In this document: positions 61,877-64,000 of the stretch, piece after piece
Position numbering within the stretch: position 1 is the stretch's first letter
How the letters are laid out: every line of letters starts with the position of its first letter
Position numbers and translations under genes: made by a program
The notes under the pieces: model-generated
What the model saw: the letters and a program-made list of their open reading frames with translations, nothing else
The model's database searches: none
What the model was told of the DNA's origin: nothing
Assembly: GCF_000805385.1 (NCBI RefSeq)
Contig: NZ_JTJW01000003.1
Span: 310,001 to 374,000 of the forward strand
Source of the DNA: Mycolicibacterium setense
Lineage (GTDB): Bacteria; Actinomycetota; Actinomycetes; Mycobacteriales; Mycobacteriaceae
DNA length: 64,000 nt
Direction: 5' to 3'

Positions 61877-63426
61877 CCGCCCCGGGGTCTGACGAGCGCC
61901 GCTCCTTCACGTCACGCACGCCGTCAAACGAGAATCCCGACGGTGTGCAGTACCGGCGTGGCTTTGTCACCAAGAACCAGGTCACGGGCTGGCGATTCGT
62001 CATGCGCCGCATTGCTTCTGGCGTGGCGCTGCACGACACCCGCATGTTGGTCGACCCGTTGCGCACGCAGAGCCGGGCTGTGCTGACCGGTGCCCTGATC
62101 CTGGTTACGGGTCTGGTTGGTTGTTTCCTGTTCTCACTGTTCCGGCCGGGCGGATCGGCGGGCAACGACACGGTCCTCGCCGACCGGTCGACGGCGGCCC
62201 TGTACGTGCGGGTCGGCGAGCAGCTGCATCCCGTGCTCAACCTGACCTCCGCGCGGTTGATCGCAGGCAAGGCGGACAACCCGACCACTGTCAAGACCAG
62301 TGAGATCGACAAGTTCCCGCGCGGGAACCTGCTCGGCATCCCCGGTGCGCCCGAGCGGATGGTGCAGACCACCAGCACCGACGCGGATTGGACCGTGTGC
62401 GACGCGGTCTCCGGCGCCAACGCCGGGGTGACGGTCATCGCCGGCACACTCGGATCGGGCGGTGAGCGTGCCCTGGCGCTGACTTCCGACCAGGCCGTGC
62501 TGGTGCACCACAGCGGTGGCCCCACCCCGGGCGACTGGCTGCTGTGGGACGGCAAGCGCAGCCCGATCGACTTGGCCAACCGTGCCGTCACCGATGCCCT
62601 CGGTCTCGGCGGGCAGATCCCCGCGCCGCGGCCCATCGCGGCCGGCCTGTTCAACGCCATCCCCGAAGCGCCCGCGCTGACCGCCCCGGCCATCGCCGAC
62701 GCCGGCGCACCGACGAATTACGGGTTGTCGACACCAGTGCCCGTCGGTGGTGTGGTGGCGGCCTATGGCGCTGACAACACCGCCCACTACTACGCGGTGC
62801 TGTCCGACGGTCTGCAGCCGGTCTCTCCGGTGCTGGCTTCGATCTTGCGCAACACCAACTCCTACGGCCTGGACCAGGCACCGCGGATCGGGCCCGACGA
62901 GGTGTCGCGGATGCCTGTCTCACATGCGCTGGACACCGCCGCCTACCCGGATGCACCCGTCCAGCTGGTGTCAGAGTCGACCGCCCCGGTGACCTGCGCC
63001 CAGTGGATCAAGCCGACCGGTGCGACCGAGAGCAAGCTGTCGGTTCTCTCGGGTGCGGCGCTGCCGGTGCCCGACGGTCTGCGCCCCGTCGATCTGGTCG
63101 GAGCGGGCAGCAACGGCGCCGCCAACCGGGTCGCGCTCGCCCCCGGTAGCGGTTACTTCGTGCAGACCGTCGGAGCCGAGCCGGGCTCGCCGACCGCGGG
63201 CTCGCTGTTCTGGGTGAGCGACACCGGAGTCCGTTACGGCATCGAGACCGCCGGTGACGACAAAGTTGTTGCGGCGCTGGGCCTTACCTCGCCTGCCCTA
63301 CCCATTCCATGGTCGATCCTGACGCAGTTCGCTGCCGGCCCGACCCTGTCCCGTGGCGACGCCCTGACCGCTCATGATGCGCTGTCGTCCAATGCAAATG
63401 CTGCCCGCCTGGAGGCAACGCGATGA
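61873..63426 (+). CDS. eccB3: ESX-3 core component EccB3
   Basis: 517 residues. A cytosolic N-terminus (about 1-68, [23 protein letters not shown]) precedes one membrane helix (about 70-90, [21 protein letters not shown] is one residue longer than the core) and a large periplasmic domain with repeats. Two cysteines (WTVCDAVSG and VTCAQWIKP) probably form the conserved disulfide. EccB is part of the inner-membrane ESX complex with EccC, D and E. ATGA overlaps on both sides. Confidence 0.95.
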   Translation: MTAPGSDERRSFTSRTPSNENPDGVQYRRGFVTKNQVTGWRFVMRRIASGVALHDTRMLVDPLRTQSRAVLTGALILVTGLVGCFLFSLFRPGGSAGNDTVLADRSTAALYVRVGEQLHPVLNLTSARLIAGKADNPTTVKTSEIDKFPRGNLLGIPGAPERMVQTTSTDADWTVCDAVSGANAGVTVIAGTLGSGGERALALTSDQAVLVHHSGGPTPGDWLLWDGKRSPIDLANRAVTDALGLGGQIPAPRPIAAGLFNAIPEAPALTAPAIADAGAPTNYGLSTPVPVGGVVAAYGADNTAHYYAVLSDGLQPVSPVLASILRNTNSYGLDQAPRIGPDEVSRMPVSHALDTAAYPDAPVQLVSESTAPVTCAQWIKPTGATESKLSVLSGAALPVPDGLRPVDLVGAGSNGAANRVALAPGSGYFVQTVGAEPGSPTAGSLFWVSDTGVRYGIETAGDDKVVAALGLTSPALPIPWSILTQFAAGPTLSRGDALTAHDALSSNANAARLEATR

Positions 63427-64000
63427 GTAGGCTTATTTTCGAGCACCAGCGCAGGCTGGCTCCGCCGACCACCCGCAAGGGCACCATCACGATCGAGCCG
63501 CCGCCGCAGTTGGAGCGGATAGTCCCGCCGTCGCTGCTGCGTCGGGTGCTGCCGTACCTGATCGTCATCTTGATCGTGGGCATGATCGTGGCGCTGTTCG
63601 CCACCGGGATGCGGATGATCTCGCCGACCATGCTGTTCTTCCCGTTCGTATTGCTTCTGGCTGCCACCGCGCTCTACCGCGGCGGCAACAAGATGCGCAC
63701 CGAAGAGGTCGATGCCGAGCGTGCGGACTATCTGCGCTACCTGTCGGTGGTCCGGGACAACGTCCGGGCCCACGCGGCTGAGCAGCGTGCAGCGCTGGAG
63801 TGGTCCCACCCGGAGCCCGAGGCGCTGGCCATCATTCCGGGCACCCGTCGGCAGTGGGAGCGCGATCCGCGCGACCGTGACTTCCTGGTGCTGCGCGCCG
63901 GACTGCACGACGTGCCGTTGGATGCGGCCCTGAAGGTCAAGGACATCGCCGACGAGATCGACCTGGAGCCGGTGTCGCACAGCACTCTTCGCGGTCTGCT
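63423..64000 (+). CDS. eccC3: ESX-3 FtsK/SpoIIIE-type ATPase EccC3, N-terminal part (cut by window edge)
   Basis: About 192 residues are visible from ATG 63423. The N-terminal cytosolic segment begins [15 protein letters not shown]; two membrane helices lie at about 42-62 and 66-85; the start of the stalk/DUF domain follows ([26 protein letters not shown] in part). The ATPase domains are outside the window. EccC drives substrate recognition and export in ESX-3, which is needed for mycobactin-mediated iron uptake. Confidence 0.93.
   Translation, partial: MSRLIFEHQRRLAPPTTRKGTITIEPPPQLERIVPPSLLRRVLPYLIVILIVGMIVALFATGMRMISPTMLFFPFVLLLAATALYRGGNKMRTEEVDAERADYLRYLSVVRDNVRAHAAEQRAALEWSHPEPEALAIIPGTRRQWERDPRDRDFLVLRAGLHDVPLDAALKVKDIADEIDLEPVSHSTLRGL

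Overview
The window is a high-GC chromosomal segment of a fast-growing mycobacterium (Mycolicibacterium type). Supporting signs are the start of an ESX-3 type VII secretion locus (eccA3-eccB3-eccC3) at the right edge, two MmpS/MmpL operons, a CspA-like protein, a LysG-type regulator, many FadE/FadD and TetR genes, GTG and TTG starts, and several probable leaderless genes with a TANNNT -10 box 6-7 nt before the start codon. I saw no tRNA, rRNA, CRISPR array, phage or insertion sequence. Gene-name equivalences to M. tuberculosis (Rv numbers) are from memory and were not searched.

1-10.5 kb: a cut TetR gene, lysG, a DUF2236(MpaB)-tetR operon divergent from an OsmC gene, a secreted serine hydrolase, a short-form NAD-glutamate dehydrogenase and a DapB-fold oxidoreductase divergent from a TetR gene. 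10.5-23.6 kb: two mmpS-mmpL operons, the first ending in its own tetR. Between them lie a DUF5994 gene with a coupled 47-codon ORF, a cold-shock gene, a DUF808 membrane protein preceded by a chain of micro-ORFs, an NCS2 purine permease, and two convergent SigH-like ECF sigma genes whose stop codons overlap. A SoxR/MerR-type promoter precedes the first sigma gene.

23.6-25.7 kb: a four-gene chain of overlapping reading frames encoding an ECF-like sigma factor, O6-alkylguanine-DNA methyltransferase, a 2OG-Fe(II) oxygenase and a small Ada-type zinc-domain protein, probably an alkylation-damage operon. 25.7-38.4 kb: acyl-CoA dehydrogenases, a thioesterase, GABA catabolism (PucR-type regulator divergent from gabT-gabD), LysR/DoxX/hydrolase genes and a CaiB-type CoA transferase. 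38.4-40 kb: a heme-binding (MHB-like) protein coupled to a small Cys/Pro-rich secreted protein, and a STAS protein.

40-64 kb: lutABC (lactate oxidation) lies directly downstream of a LigD-type polymerase (PolD). From PolD onward the order follows Rv0269c-Rv0284: polD, fadD2, fadE6, a hydrolase-tetR pair divergent from a VOC protein, tetR divergent from DUF2236, a methyltransferase, then eccA3-B3-C3. Extra genes are inserted at several joints. Two tandem IdeR-like iron boxes precede eccA3, as expected for iron control of ESX-3.
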